Made by a program: the position numbers and the translations under genes. From assembly GCA_013204025.1 (NCBI GenBank), contig JABMOW010000104.1, positions 54,801 through 118,800 of the forward strand: 64,000 nt of DNA, in the 5' to 3' direction. Shown piece by piece: positions 19,885-30,925 of the stretch (positions are counted from its first letter, which is position 1; each line of letters starts with the position of its first letter). Source of the stretch: Fidelibacterota bacterium. Its GTDB lineage: Bacteria; Fidelibacterota; Marinisomatia; SCGC-AAA003-L08; JACNLC01. The notes under the pieces were generated by a model that searched no databases, had not been told where the DNA came from, and saw only the letters and a list, made by a program, of their open reading frames with translations.

Positions 19885-20568
19885 TCATTCAAAATTATTC
19901 GGGACATCGATCCGACAGAACAGACAGGAATCATCCACTTCGGTAATCGTTGGCGTTACTCCAAGTTGTACCGCAAGACGTGTGAAATCATCCGGCCGGA
20001 AGGTGGTTGCTCGAAAGCCATCTTTACATACAATTTCACCATTCCCGGTTGCGTTGTGATCGATCTCACCCAGCAATCCGTGTTCAGACTGCCGGATGAA
20101 CCATTCCAAACGAGCATCCCAAAATTTATCAGAGTATCCTGAAAATAAAGCGAACCCCCCAGGTCTGGTGACGCGGATCGCCTCCTGCATTAAAGTCAAT
20201 GGATTTTCATGAAATGCCGAGAGTCCGTTTTGGATACAAAGAACCACATCAAAAGAATTGTCCTTAAAACCCAATTCAACTGCATTCATTTCACAAAAGA
20301 AAATATTTTGGTAACGACTCAGCCGGGATTTAGCCAATTTCAGATTCTCGATAGAGATATCAATACCTGCCAGCAATTCACAATGATGAGCGAGGTCTTT
20401 GAAAATTCGTCCATATCCACAACCCAGTTCCAGCACACGAGAAGTAGGTGGAATAACACTTCGAATATAATCGATCTCGGCTTTCAGATACTGCCGGATG
20501 CGCGGTGGGGCAATCTCGTAGCATTTTTCCAATCGCTCTGCAGATAGATTATCAGAATAGTAATTCAT
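19885..20568 (-). CDS. class I SAM-dependent methyltransferase
   Basis: VLELGCGYGRIFKDLA, GIDIS, FDVVLCIQNGL. Confidence 0.85.
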   Translation of the reverse strand: MNYYSDNLSAERLEKCYEIAPPRIRQYLKAEIDYIRSVIPPTSRVLELGCGYGRIFKDLAHHCELLAGIDISIENLKLAKSRLSRYQNIFFCEMNAVELGFKDNSFDVVLCIQNGLSAFHENPLTLMQEAIRVTRPGGFALFSGYSDKFWDARLEWFIRQSEHGLLGEIDHNATGNGEIVCKDGFRATTFRPDDFTRLAVQLGVTPTITEVDDSCLFCRIDVPNNFE

Positions 20569-20615
20569 ACTTCAATATCGTTTGATCGTCCGATGGGTCA
20601 GTCAACTCAAAGGGA

Positions 20616-22004
20616 TCAGGGTTTTATCAATTTTCCCAATGGGAAATCGATATAAAAAATATTGCCCGTCGGTTCATTTGGGACCGTTCCCACAACGGCA
20701 TCATGTTCGTCGGCAATTCGCTTTACGATGGCTAATCCCAAACCGGTACCTTTGCCCAAGCCATTTTCTAACTGTACTTTTCGATCGAATATTTTATCGC
20801 TGAGTTGTCTGGGAATGGTTTTGCCGATATCCTTCACAAAACATCTCAAGTAGCGATCGGATTTTTCGGTACCAATGATAATCTTCTTTCCTACCTTGGC
20901 ATATTTCACCGCGTTGGACACGTAATTTTTGAATACCTCAACAAGAACCGGATGTCCCTCAATAATCACTGGGGATGAGAGAGTATCTTCAACCGTCATG
21001 TCATTTGATTCAAGCGCCAGTTTAAAGTTGTCCACGGCCTCCTTCATTAAGTTTGACACGTCGATGGGTTCCATCTCCAACTTTTCTCCGATGGCTAATT
21101 TAGAAAGTACAGTTGCATTATTGATGACCTTTAAAATATTTTCACTGCTATCCCGGATACCCGTTATCAATTCGTTGTCAGGGGATTCCTGCACCAACAA
21201 ATCAGACATGCCCTGGATCACACCAACAGGATTTTTAAGATCATGGGTAATGATATCCAGCAAAAGCTCCTTCAATGTATTGGATTCTTCCAACTGCTCT
21301 GCCAAAAATCGGTACCGATGTTCAGATTTTTTTATCGCCCGTTCTGCTCGGACGATCTTTGAGATATCCTGACCCACATAAATATATCCGGAATGTGAGT
21401 TATCAATACCTGACATTTTCGATCTGGAATAAAGAACGGGAATTTCATCCCCCGTTTTAGTACGATATGTCACATGTTGATTATTACTAATTTCTTCGTT
21501 AGGATCTAAATGCTCCGTGTCTAATATGATGTTAATGCTTTCACCGATCAGTTCTTCCCGGTTATAACCCAGCATACGTAATGTGGCCTCGTTTACCTCG
21601 GTGATTGTTCCATCAGGAGACAGATTTACAACGATCAGTGTATCCGCCATAGACTGAACAATATTTTCGATGAAATCTTTGGATACAGTGGTGGCAAACA
21701 GTTGACGGATGGTCTTTTCGCTTACCCTCATCACCACAAAAACAAAAAGCGAGCCCAGCAGAAATACGATACCGGCGATCAGGTTGATCAGACTTGCAGG
21801 GAAAAATACGGTCAGGATAATCGTGAAAACATATCCGAACTGAAACATCATAATCAGGATATACATAAATTTCCAGGCACCGGCATACTTTCCTTCTTTC
21901 AGCAGCTGGAGTAAACGCATGGTTATTGATGAAGCCAACACCATGACAACAATACCGCAAATGAGCAGACATACAGTGATGATTTGTAATAAGGTCAAAT
22001 GCAT
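20616..22004 (-). CDS. PAS-domain sensor histidine kinase
   Basis: N-terminal TMs, PAS region, HDLKNPVGVIQG H-box, GKGTGLGLAIVKRI. Confidence 0.92.
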   Translation of the reverse strand: MHLTLLQIITVCLLICGIVVMVLASSITMRLLQLLKEGKYAGAWKFMYILIMMFQFGYVFTIILTVFFPASLINLIAGIVFLLGSLFVFVVMRVSEKTIRQLFATTVSKDFIENIVQSMADTLIVVNLSPDGTITEVNEATLRMLGYNREELIGESINIILDTEHLDPNEEISNNQHVTYRTKTGDEIPVLYSRSKMSGIDNSHSGYIYVGQDISKIVRAERAIKKSEHRYRFLAEQLEESNTLKELLLDIITHDLKNPVGVIQGMSDLLVQESPDNELITGIRDSSENILKVINNATVLSKLAIGEKLEMEPIDVSNLMKEAVDNFKLALESNDMTVEDTLSSPVIIEGHPVLVEVFKNYVSNAVKYAKVGKKIIIGTEKSDRYLRCFVKDIGKTIPRQLSDKIFDRKVQLENGLGKGTGLGLAIVKRIADEHDAVVGTVPNEPTGNIFYIDFPLGKLIKP

Positions 22005-22110
22005 TTTCTCTCCAGTTTTAATGTTTTCACGCTGAAACAGGAGCGTTTCAGGTCGCAGAGGATAGGTATCGCATGATTACGGGGAACCATGATTATCAGA
22101 ATATTTTCCA

Positions 22111-22437
22111 CTATTTTACTTCCCATAAATTAAACGTGACTCCAAACGGATCTTTGATATAACAATCATTCCCTTTTCCCCTCCATCTGATCACTTCGCA
22201 ACCATGTGCCACCAAATGGTCGCGGGCAGCTTCAAGGTCATCCACAAATAATTCCATGACAGGTCCGTGAAGCTGTGAGTCATCAGTGACAAATAATGTA
22301 ATGGGATCAGCGTTTATTTCAACCATCCCGGGTTCCATAGATTTTTTTGAGAATCCCAAAACCTGGGTATAAAATTCAGCTGCTTTGAACACATCGGTGG
22401 ATGGAATGGCAATATTTGGACTCATTTTAAATTTCAT
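22111..22437 (-). CDS. VOC (glyoxalase/bleomycin resistance-like) protein
   Basis: 108 aa; PSTDVFKAAEFYTQVLGF...CYIKDPFGVTFNLWE. Confidence 0.85.
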   Translation of the reverse strand: MKFKMSPNIAIPSTDVFKAAEFYTQVLGFSKKSMEPGMVEINADPITLFVTDDSQLHGPVMELFVDDLEAARDHLVAHGCEVIRWRGKGNDCYIKDPFGVTFNLWEVK

Positions 22438-22481
22438 ATCTCATTCCTATTTTTTTATCCGGATCATGGTAACCATTGTGT

Positions 22482-23366
22482 TTAGTCTATCCCCAGAGCG
22501 GTCAGATCCAATCGGTTATTGTGAACCGGCGGGCACCAAAAGTAACTACCGGTGACGGGCCGGGTAAATCGAAATAGCGCATCGTGAATCCCATCTTCTG
22601 CACCGGACATTCGATTCAGTAATACCTCAAACGCGTCAGTGGATTTTCCGAAAGCCACAAAAACCAACCCCTCTTGGGTACTGCTCGCCCAAGGCATCGA
22701 TCGGCGAAGAACAAAGGCTTCTGGATCGAAATCCTCCTGTGCTGTTCTTTTGACGTGAGCGGATTTTGGAGCGTCTTCCAACTCTTCGTTATCCAACTTT
22801 CGCCTGCCAATCATATTGTCTTGTTCCTCCAACGGGTAGGACTCGAAACTATTCAGATCATGAATCCATTTCTGAACCGCTACAAAACTGGAGCCATCCA
22901 ATTTTTCACTTACTCCCTGAACGATGCCAGCCTGAATAGCTTTAACTCCTTCGGGGTTTTCGGTGCCATCTTCGTATCCGGTAAGGTCCAACCCGGATTG
23001 GTATTTGAAGGCATCCGTCACATCATTTAATCGAAATCCAGTTGCTAATGCCTGTTGAATTTGATGGGTACGATGGACGAGCTCACCTCGATCCGATCCA
23101 CGTAACCAACACCACAGGGCAAACGGTGTTGCGGGAATATCAATCCCTGCATGGGAATAAGAAGGAAAGTCATGTAATCCGGGTATCGTTTTATCTAATA
23201 CTTCGATGAGAGAAGCCCCCAAGCCGATCACTGCTTCTTTCCCAGATGTGATCCTGCGTAATTCAAGGAGTGCCGTTACCGGATCCCCACCGGGTATAAG
23301 TGAAAATGTCAGGTATCGAGCGTGTGCGGGGACCGCCGATAAAATTCCGGGTTGAATATTGATCAT
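22482..23366 (-). CDS. DyP-type peroxidase
   Basis: DLTGYEDGTENPEG (GXXDG-like), RRSMPW, VTGSYFWCPP. Confidence 0.9.
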   Translation of the reverse strand: MINIQPGILSAVPAHARYLTFSLIPGGDPVTALLELRRITSGKEAVIGLGASLIEVLDKTIPGLHDFPSYSHAGIDIPATPFALWCWLRGSDRGELVHRTHQIQQALATGFRLNDVTDAFKYQSGLDLTGYEDGTENPEGVKAIQAGIVQGVSEKLDGSSFVAVQKWIHDLNSFESYPLEEQDNMIGRRKLDNEELEDAPKSAHVKRTAQEDFDPEAFVLRRSMPWASSTQEGLVFVAFGKSTDAFEVLLNRMSGAEDGIHDALFRFTRPVTGSYFWCPPVHNNRLDLTALGID

Positions 23367-23481
23367 ATTTTGTCCAGTTTTCTATTAAAAATAATAGGCT
23401 CTTTGATTTCAATAAATTCAAAGAAATCCGTTGAAATTTACCACTGAGTATAAATGTTATTCCCTGAGAAGTGAGAGTCGT

Positions 23482-24162
23482 TTACTTTTCAGCCAGAATC
23501 ACTTCTGATGGGAAAAGCATCTGCTGATAGTATTCCCGAGAGTGAATGGTAAATCCATGTGTGAATAATTTATTTGATAATTCCACGCCTCTGCATCCAC
23601 CCATAGTGCGGGGAGATATCCGGTAGATTCGTTCATAAATGTGGCTGCCGAATTTTTCACCTTGTGTCATATTCACAAGGACCAGTTTTCCACCGGGCTT
23701 CAACACCCGTTTAAACTCAATAATCACTTTATCCATGTCAACAAATGGAATGAGGTCGAACATGTAATTATTCACCAGAGTATCGACACTATTGTCAGTT
23801 TGTTCCAGTTGAAATGCTGTGCCAATGCTGATTGTGTAATTATGATGTGAAAGGGGTTGTAGTCGGTGTGTGGCTTTTTTTAACATACCAGGCGACAGAT
23901 CAATTCCGGTATTGGTTCCACTGGGGTTTTGTTTGACAATTTCAAGGAAAGCGATACCCGTCCCCACTGCCACTTCAAGGATATTCTGACCATCGCGGAT
24001 ATCAGCCAATTCCAGCGCCCGGTCTCTTGCCCGGGATTCTGTAAGTTTTCCCCAGATATCATATAGAGGCGCAATGGAGTCATACACACCACCGATTTTG
24101 TGTTGAGAAATCCGGGCATCCTGTGGCATCCGGTTATTGTGGGTTCGAGGTTGATTTTCCAT
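23482..24162 (-). CDS. class I SAM-dependent methyltransferase (UbiE-like)
   Basis: ILEVAVGTGIAFLEIV, NTGIDLSPGML, LKPGGKLVLVNM. Confidence 0.87.
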   Translation of the reverse strand: MENQPRTHNNRMPQDARISQHKIGGVYDSIAPLYDIWGKLTESRARDRALELADIRDGQNILEVAVGTGIAFLEIVKQNPSGTNTGIDLSPGMLKKATHRLQPLSHHNYTISIGTAFQLEQTDNSVDTLVNNYMFDLIPFVDMDKVIIEFKRVLKPGGKLVLVNMTQGEKFGSHIYERIYRISPRTMGGCRGVELSNKLFTHGFTIHSREYYQQMLFPSEVILAEK

Positions 24163-24293
24163 GACTTTCAGCTCCCTGTTTTGGTGATGGCAAATATTTA
24201 ATAGCCCAAAGCAAGGTTCAACGGATGGTCAAATTTTCATGATATGCTCAGGTCTGTCTGGGCGATTCAAAAAACCAGATTAAATTTATTCGG

Positions 24294-24416
24294 GTTCATA
24301 TCATCCAGCAAAGGAATTTCGGTCCGGGCTTACTCCATTTGTAAACCGGGGTGGCGGTGGATTTCACCTTCCACCATATAAATGACATCTTCGGCAATGT
24401 TGGTCATGTGATCCGC
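24294..24416 (-). pseudogene. duplicated 3' end of phoU (C-terminal ~26 codons plus 3' flank)
   Basis: About 96% identical by eye (5 mismatches in 123 bp) to 26298..26420; encodes MTNIAEDVIYMVEGEIHRHPGLQME*. Confidence 0.9.
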
Positions 24417-24631
24417 TGAACACTCATCAATATTCGATATATGAAAATCAAATCCCTAGGTAGCGTTATTGTAGCCGGAAAGATATGGGATCTTTTAAAT
24501 TATAATACGAAAAAATCAAAGGCAATAATTTCCCATGATTAACTTAAGGGCATTTATAGCTTGATCATTTTTGATTAATTCACAGATTCTCGTTGATCTC
24601 TTATTAATCCCATCTGCTTCCAATCCACATC

Positions 24632-25705
24632 TTACCAAACATAAGAAAGTGTTGCTGAAGTCGCTAATGGTCCTTCATTTCCCAAAATATATTCAAATGG
24701 AGAAGAGAAGAATTGTGAGGTCACATCAATGTCTAAAATCAACCCGCCATAATTAAATCCTAGACCAAAACTTGCTATTGCTGGCAAAGAATATCTTGAT
24801 GATAAATCTTTAGTTCCAGTATATAATTTGTAATATTTATTGATTCCACTTCTTATTGTTGCCCAATCAGTTATCTTATTTTCAACAGCTAAAGTAATTG
24901 ATGGGAATAATATTGTTTGCCATGTATCTCCTTGATACTTCTGATTATTATATTCTAAGCCAATTGAGAACATAGCATCAGTATTTTTGATTTGGTAAAA
25001 ATGACCAAAAGTCGATATTCCAAAATTATATGAGTCATCATACACTAACGAACCGTTTCCAGAAGACCACGAATAACCCAAATGACAATAAATATTTGAT
25101 AAATATTTAATATTTATTGATCGTTTAATATTATATGATATATTATAAAGGCTAGAATTTCCATGTATACCCGGGGCGTACAAGGAGCCACTGGCGGTGT
25201 ATATATCTGCTTTAGTGAAAACACTAACTTCACCTGTTGCTGTCTCGATACCATAACCAATATCAATGCCAAAATAATCTGTTTCAGATCTATCTTCGAA
25301 TCCGAAATCAGCACTAATCTTTAACGATTTTAAACTTACAAGCCAACCAATATTTCCACTTCCATATCCCGCAGAAATTGCATCAAATGCTTCATTTGAT
25401 AACCAAAAACCATATTTTTTTTCATCACCAAAAACAATACTGCCTTCTGTCCCCTGGTTATTGAAATCAACATTGTATTCTTCAATTGGAAAGTCGCCTA
25501 CCCTTGAATTCAAAATATAAGTTTGACCGACTCCGGAAAGTTGAACGAAATTCCAGTCATTGATTCTATTTGGAAAGAGGCGAATATTAGTATCATCATC
25601 AGGCCAAAAAGCTGGATTACCTCCCAATGCATTGATCCTTTGATCGCTGCTGAATAATGCTGTAATAGTGAAAATCACCAGATACCATTTTGAATTTATT
25701 TTCAT
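24632..25705 (-). CDS. putative outer-membrane beta-barrel protein of unknown function
   Basis: 357 aa, signal peptide, alternating aromatic/beta pattern ending ATLSYVW; AT-rich relative to neighbours. Confidence 0.65.
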   Translation of the reverse strand: MKINSKWYLVIFTITALFSSDQRINALGGNPAFWPDDDTNIRLFPNRINDWNFVQLSGVGQTYILNSRVGDFPIEEYNVDFNNQGTEGSIVFGDEKKYGFWLSNEAFDAISAGYGSGNIGWLVSLKSLKISADFGFEDRSETDYFGIDIGYGIETATGEVSVFTKADIYTASGSLYAPGIHGNSSLYNISYNIKRSINIKYLSNIYCHLGYSWSSGNGSLVYDDSYNFGISTFGHFYQIKNTDAMFSIGLEYNNQKYQGDTWQTILFPSITLAVENKITDWATIRSGINKYYKLYTGTKDLSSRYSLPAIASFGLGFNYGGLILDIDVTSQFFSSPFEYILGNEGPLATSATLSYVW

Positions 25706-25797
25706 AACTCAACATCCTCATTTACTTCTTTAATTGACAATTAGAGTTGTATTCAAGTCTCAAAATATGATGATGTTTAAATAAAAATGTACAATTT

Positions 25798-25893
25798 TAC
25801 AAACGCAACTTTTTTATTGTGACATTATCACTAGGAATCAGCGTAACGATATAAATACCTGTTGCTTGATTTGTAGCAACCCAAGATATTAAC
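25798..25893 (-). pseudogene. remnant of a C-terminal sorting domain
   Basis: Reverse strand reads ISWVATNQATGIYIVTLIPSDNVTIKKLRL*, matching WNAT..ASGAYLVRL....TQKIMLVK ends in this window; no upstream ORF. Confidence 0.6.
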
Positions 25894-26297
25894 AAATTAC
25901 TAACTTCCTGTTTTTACATTCACAAATGTTTCTACCAAACATATTTTCAAATCGAATAATTCCATATGAACATTATTCTATTTCGAAATCTGATTTATAT
26001 CAAATAGATAGAATAATAAGATAATTTATTGAATTTAATTTGTATTAAGCAATATGAAAGAATGGGGTGCTATAAAATTTACACAAATTAAATTCTATTA
26101 TATTCTAAATTCAAATCCAAAGTGCAGTTCAAAGAGAGTTTGTAGAAAAAGCCGAGCTGGGGTTGTATCTCTACTTCTACCTACGACAGAAGATCATAAA
26201 TTAGATACTACAATCAACTCACACTGGAGCAAAAACGGGATTTATACATTGCGTTTAAAGGAAGCATAGTCAGGAAGAAATTGCCAAAACGAATCAA

Positions 26298-26420
26298 GTT
26301 CATATCATCCAGCAAAGGAATTTCGGTTCGGGCTTACTCCATATTTAAACCGGGGTGGCGTTGGATTTCACCTTCCACCATATAAATGACATCTTCGGCA
26401 ATGTTGGTCATGTGATCGGC
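26298..26420 (-). repeat. direct repeat copy 2 (phoU 3' end), pair of 24294..24416
   Basis: Direct comparison of the two segments. Confidence 0.9.
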
Positions 26421-26999
26421 AGCCCTTTCCAGATATCGGGACACACTGATGAGTTGAAAGTATAGGTCGATATTCTCCAGATCGGACATGATCAATTTCT
26501 GTACTTTTTCATACATGCTACAGTGGAGTTGATCTACTTCATCATCAATTTCACACACTGTATTTGCCAGTTGGGTATCCATCGCCACCAGAGCATCTAA
26601 ACTATTTTTCAACATAGTCTGTACAATTTTCGCCATACGGGGAATCGCTTTTGGTATGGATATGGGCTGCTTTTTTGCCAGTGCAATAGCACGCTCGGCA
26701 ATATTCGATGCCAGATCACCGATCCGCTCTAGGTCATTGTTGATCTTCAACACAGAAATGAGAAATCGTAAATCAATTGCCACCGGCTGGTGAAGCGCAA
26801 GAATCTTCAAACATTCTTCCTCCACTTCGATCTCAAGCTGGTCGATCAGATTATCGCCCTCGATCACTTTTATTGCCAGATCGATGTTTCGGTCTGATAA
26901 CGCTTTTACGCTATCCCGAAGACTCTCTTCCACCAAAATACCTACCGATAGGATTGACTTCTTTAATTTATCTATTTCTTTTTGCAGGTGACGAACCAT
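26334..26999 (-). CDS. phoU: phosphate signaling complex protein PhoU
   Basis: Two PhoU repeats; adjacent to pstB. Confidence 0.95.
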   Translation of the reverse strand: MVRHLQKEIDKLKKSILSVGILVEESLRDSVKALSDRNIDLAIKVIEGDNLIDQLEIEVEEECLKILALHQPVAIDLRFLISVLKINNDLERIGDLASNIAERAIALAKKQPISIPKAIPRMAKIVQTMLKNSLDALVAMDTQLANTVCEIDDEVDQLHCSMYEKVQKLIMSDLENIDLYFQLISVSRYLERAADHMTNIAEDVIYMVEGEIQRHPGLNME

Positions 27000-27013
27000 T
27001 TTAAACTCCTTCT

Positions 27014-27820
27014 TTAACCGAATCTTCCAGTAATGTAATCTTCCGTTTCTTTTCGATCCGGATTTGTAAATATATGCTTGGTCACACCAAACTCCACCAA
27101 ATCTCCGTTGTAAAGGAACGCAGTGTAATCGGAAATCCGCGCTGCCTGTTGCATATTGTGTGTGACGATCACGATGGTGTAATTCTGTCGGAGCTCTTCA
27201 ATAAGATCCTCTATCCGGGCAGTGGATTTGGGATCTAATGCCGATGCTGGTTCATCCATCAAAATGATTTCGGGTTTCATGGCAATCGCACGGGCAATGC
27301 AAAGCCGCTGTTGCTGTCCTCCGGATAATGCCATCGCGGATCCGTTCAACCGATCTTTCACCTCGTCCCAAAGTCCCGCATTGATGAGGCTTTCTTCTAC
27401 CAATTCATCTGGGTTACCCTTGAATCCGTTGATCTGTGGACCCCAGATGATATTTTTATAAATGGACTTCGGAAAAGGATTTGGTTTCTGAAAGACCATG
27501 CCGATCCGTCGTCGAATTTCAACTGGATCTGCTTTACGATTGTAAATATCCTCTCCTGCAAACATGACTTGCCCGGTTAATGAAAAGTCATCAATAAAAT
27601 CGTTCATGCGGTTCAGACTGCGGATCAATGTACTTTTCCCACACCCCGACGGCCCAATAATGGCTGTGACACGGTTTTTCTGAAATTTCAAAGAACAACT
27701 ATTAACTGCAATTGACTCACCGTATTTAATGGTGACATTTAGGGTTTCCATTGCCGGATCAGATATTTCCACCGACTTATGATGGGTGACAGCGTGATCC
27801 TTTCTGGATAATTCTACCAT
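27014..27820 (-). CDS. pstB: phosphate ABC transporter ATP-binding protein PstB
   Basis: [36 protein letters not shown]. Confidence 0.97.
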   Translation of the reverse strand: MVELSRKDHAVTHHKSVEISDPAMETLNVTIKYGESIAVNSCSLKFQKNRVTAIIGPSGCGKSTLIRSLNRMNDFIDDFSLTGQVMFAGEDIYNRKADPVEIRRRIGMVFQKPNPFPKSIYKNIIWGPQINGFKGNPDELVEESLINAGLWDEVKDRLNGSAMALSGGQQQRLCIARAIAMKPEIILMDEPASALDPKSTARIEDLIEELRQNYTIVIVTHNMQQAARISDYTAFLYNGDLVEFGVTKHIFTNPDRKETEDYITGRFG

Positions 27821-28695
27821 TTGTACTTCCTTTGGAAATAATTTCGGATAATCACTGCCGCTGCGTTCATCAGGAGTAAAACGCCTAAAAGGACGATAAT
27901 CCCTGCGGCAGCAACCGACTGAAATTCTGCTTGTGGGCGGGATGCCCAGTTAAAAATCTGAATGGGTAACGCCGTAAAGGAATCCATGGGTCCTTCGGGA
28001 ATGAATGCCACATACGTGAGTGCACCGATCATGATCAACGGAGCCGTTTCTCCAATCGCTCTGGACATAGCTAAAATGACACCCGTCAAAATTCCAGGAG
28101 TGGATGCGGGGAGCACATGATGAACGATGGTTTGCCACTTTGTTGCACCTAACGCATATGCTCCATGACGGATACTCTGCGGAACCGCCCTGAGTGCTTC
28201 TCTGGCGGCGATGATGATCACAGGTAAGATTAGTAATGACATGGTCAGACTGCCGGCAAGAACACTGCGCCCCAATCCCATAAACCGAACAAATATGACC
28301 AGTCCAAGAATACCATACACGATGGAAGGAACCCCTGCCAGGTTTGAAATATTGATCTCGATAAATTTACCCAACGGTCCTTTTTTCTCATACTCTTCAA
28401 GGTAAATGGCAGATGCAGTACCCAAAGGGACCGAAATGATAAAAATCATACTGATCAGCCAAACGCTTCCGTACAGTGCGGATTTTAGTCCGGCCTTATC
28501 GGGAAACCGGGAAGGAAAATTCTGTAAAAATCCCAGATTCAACCGATGAAAACCTTCCAACGTAACATGAGTGAGTAGGACAAATAATATTAGCACCGAA
28601 GCCCAGGTAATGGTCATGCTAATGAGGCGAAATATGTTCTCAATTTTTCGACGTCGTTTCAAGTTTGTTTGAAATAATGAATTTTGGCTGCTCAT
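27814..28695 (-). CDS. pstA: phosphate ABC transporter permease PstA
   Basis: Permease motifs, [13 protein letters not shown]; operon context. Confidence 0.95.
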   Translation of the reverse strand: MSSQNSLFQTNLKRRRKIENIFRLISMTITWASVLILFVLLTHVTLEGFHRLNLGFLQNFPSRFPDKAGLKSALYGSVWLISMIFIISVPLGTASAIYLEEYEKKGPLGKFIEINISNLAGVPSIVYGILGLVIFVRFMGLGRSVLAGSLTMSLLILPVIIIAAREALRAVPQSIRHGAYALGATKWQTIVHHVLPASTPGILTGVILAMSRAIGETAPLIMIGALTYVAFIPEGPMDSFTALPIQIFNWASRPQAEFQSVAAAGIIVLLGVLLLMNAAAVIIRNYFQRKYKW

Positions 28696-29609
28696 TCGTA
28701 CACTTCTCGAAAATGATGCATCACTCGGTTGGCAATGACGTTCATCGTTAGTGTGACAAAGAAGAGCAATGCGCCCACAGCGAAAATGGTTTGGTACTCA
28801 ATTCCACCGGCAGGCGTATCTCCCAAGCTCACCTGTACGATATATGCCGTCATGGTTTGGATACTTTCCAAAGGATTAACGGTAAGATTTGGTGTGGCGC
28901 CTGCAGCAAGCGTCACTGCCATAGTTTCGCCAAACGCTCTGGAAACCGCCAGAATGAAGGATGCCATAATCCCGGAAAATGCACCGGGGATGATCACCTG
29001 GGTGATGACTTCAAACGGGGTTGCTCCCAACGCGTATCCACCTTGTTTCAATGTATTGGGCACGGCACGGATCGCATCATCACAAAGAGAAGCCACCATG
29101 GGCAGAATCATAATCCCCACAACGATTGATGCGCTTAACGCATTAAATATATGGGTGGACGGAAAAACTTGTTTCAAGATTGGAGATATAAAGGTGAGTG
29201 CAAAATATCCGTACACAATTGTAGGGATCCCCGCGAGAATTTCCAGTATCGGTTTTAGGAATGTTCGAACGCGATCAGAAGCATACTGACTTAAATAAAT
29301 AGCCGTTAACAGACCCATGGGAATGGCAATGATCGCAGAACCCACGACGATAAGCATGGTCCCGGATAGCAATGGCAAAACCCCAAAAGATTTCGGCTCC
29401 AAAAGGGGCTCCCACCGAGTACCAAACAGGAATTTTATAATGGACACTTCTTTGAAAAAACTAACGGATTCTGAAAGCAACAAAATGATGATTCCCACAG
29501 TAGTTACTACGGAGATCAAAGCACTTAGAGAAAGCAATCCTGAAATCACTTTCTCTTTTATGTGTGCTTGTTTGTTGTCGGTGACGACAGATCTTTCAGT
29601 CATTTTCAT
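28692..29609 (-). CDS. pstC: phosphate ABC transporter permease PstC
   Basis: [13 protein letters not shown]; operon context. Confidence 0.95.
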   Translation of the reverse strand: MKMTERSVVTDNKQAHIKEKVISGLLSLSALISVVTTVGIIILLLSESVSFFKEVSIIKFLFGTRWEPLLEPKSFGVLPLLSGTMLIVVGSAIIAIPMGLLTAIYLSQYASDRVRTFLKPILEILAGIPTIVYGYFALTFISPILKQVFPSTHIFNALSASIVVGIMILPMVASLCDDAIRAVPNTLKQGGYALGATPFEVITQVIIPGAFSGIMASFILAVSRAFGETMAVTLAAGATPNLTVNPLESIQTMTAYIVQVSLGDTPAGGIEYQTIFAVGALLFFVTLTMNVIANRVMHHFREVYE

Positions 29610-29620
29610 GCCAATAGCTG

Positions 29621-30619
29621 TTATTCAGACAGCAGGTCCTCTATTTTCAGTCCGATGGTATTTCTACCACTAAATACAGAACCAGTCACTGAAGTAGTGT
29701 ATCGTTTTAAATCCAGTTGATATACCTGATCGGGTAACGGGACATAGCCCACTTCGCTCACCAACTCGGGCGCTTTTTCCAGATAGAACCGGACAAATGC
29801 GTCTACATGCGGTTTTTTGGCGGAATCAGGATTGACATAAATAAATATGGGTCGTGATAATGGCTGGTAGGTTCCGTTATTAATAGTGACCTCGTTGGGT
29901 TCAACTGCACCGTTGCCATTGTCGATGGGGACAATTTTCAGTTTGTCTGTATTTTCTTTGTAATAGGCATATCCGAAAAACCCGAGTGAATATTTATCAC
30001 CTGCCACACCTTGGACCAAAACATTGTCGTCTTCGCTCTTGGAAAAATCTGATCGGCAGTATTGTGACTTACCATTGATGGCTTCAGTGAAATAATCAAA
30101 TGTACCGGAATCGGTACCCGGTCCATACAGTTTGATGGTTTTCGCTGGCCAGTCGGATCGAATATCTTTCCATGTTTTCACTATGCTTTCTGGCATCCAT
30201 ATCCTATGGAGTTCTTCGACAGTCAGATAATCCACCCAATCATTTTCTTTGCTGACTACCACAGATAGGCCGTCAAATGCGATGGGCAGTTCGATGAATT
30301 CAATGTTGTTTTCGGTTGCTTTGTCTATTTCACTCTGCTTGATGGATCGGGAGGCATCGCTGATATCCGTTTCACCGATAGCATATTTTTTAAATCCACC
30401 ACCGGTACCGGAAATTCCCACAGTCACCCGAACGCGAGGTTGGACTTTTCCAAATTCTTCCGCTACTGCTTCTGTAATGGGGAAAACGGTACTGGATCCG
30501 TCAATACTAACGGTACCTGTCAGGGCTGTCGTCGAATGCTCTGTGGAATCTGATTTACCACAGTTAACGATGAGTAATCCTGTGACAAACGCAAGGATGA
30601 TGGTCGCTTTATGTTTCAT
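29621..30619 (-). CDS. pstS: phosphate ABC transporter substrate-binding protein PstS
   Basis: Lipoprotein signal, [39 protein letters not shown]. Confidence 0.96.
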   Translation of the reverse strand: MKHKATIILAFVTGLLIVNCGKSDSTEHSTTALTGTVSIDGSSTVFPITEAVAEEFGKVQPRVRVTVGISGTGGGFKKYAIGETDISDASRSIKQSEIDKATENNIEFIELPIAFDGLSVVVSKENDWVDYLTVEELHRIWMPESIVKTWKDIRSDWPAKTIKLYGPGTDSGTFDYFTEAINGKSQYCRSDFSKSEDDNVLVQGVAGDKYSLGFFGYAYYKENTDKLKIVPIDNGNGAVEPNEVTINNGTYQPLSRPIFIYVNPDSAKKPHVDAFVRFYLEKAPELVSEVGYVPLPDQVYQLDLKRYTTSVTGSVFSGRNTIGLKIEDLLSE

Positions 30620-30925
30620 TTTATCTCCTGATTAAATTTATTCAATTATTAAACTCGAATTTAATACCGGACCTGTTACCAGATTCAATTTTGTTAGCTG
30701 CGGTTGGAAATAGTTTTTTTCGAAACATAGAACAACTCCCCCGTTTGGAGGCAGTGATCCTGCCCGGTTTTAAGTATAAAAATAAACTGTTCCATTCGTG
30801 TCATTTATTATTCGGTAAATGAAAATCCATGGATTCTCAAGACAAGATATTACACAACAAATATTAGAATTGTGTGAGGAATTTCTGAAAATAACTGTTG
30901 AATTGAAGTACACAAAATAATTGGC

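Noticed and set aside
22482-23366. DyP peroxidase as encapsulin cargo
   Set aside because: No encapsulin shell gene nearby and the C-terminus (RLDLTALGID) is not a convincing cargo-loading peptide.
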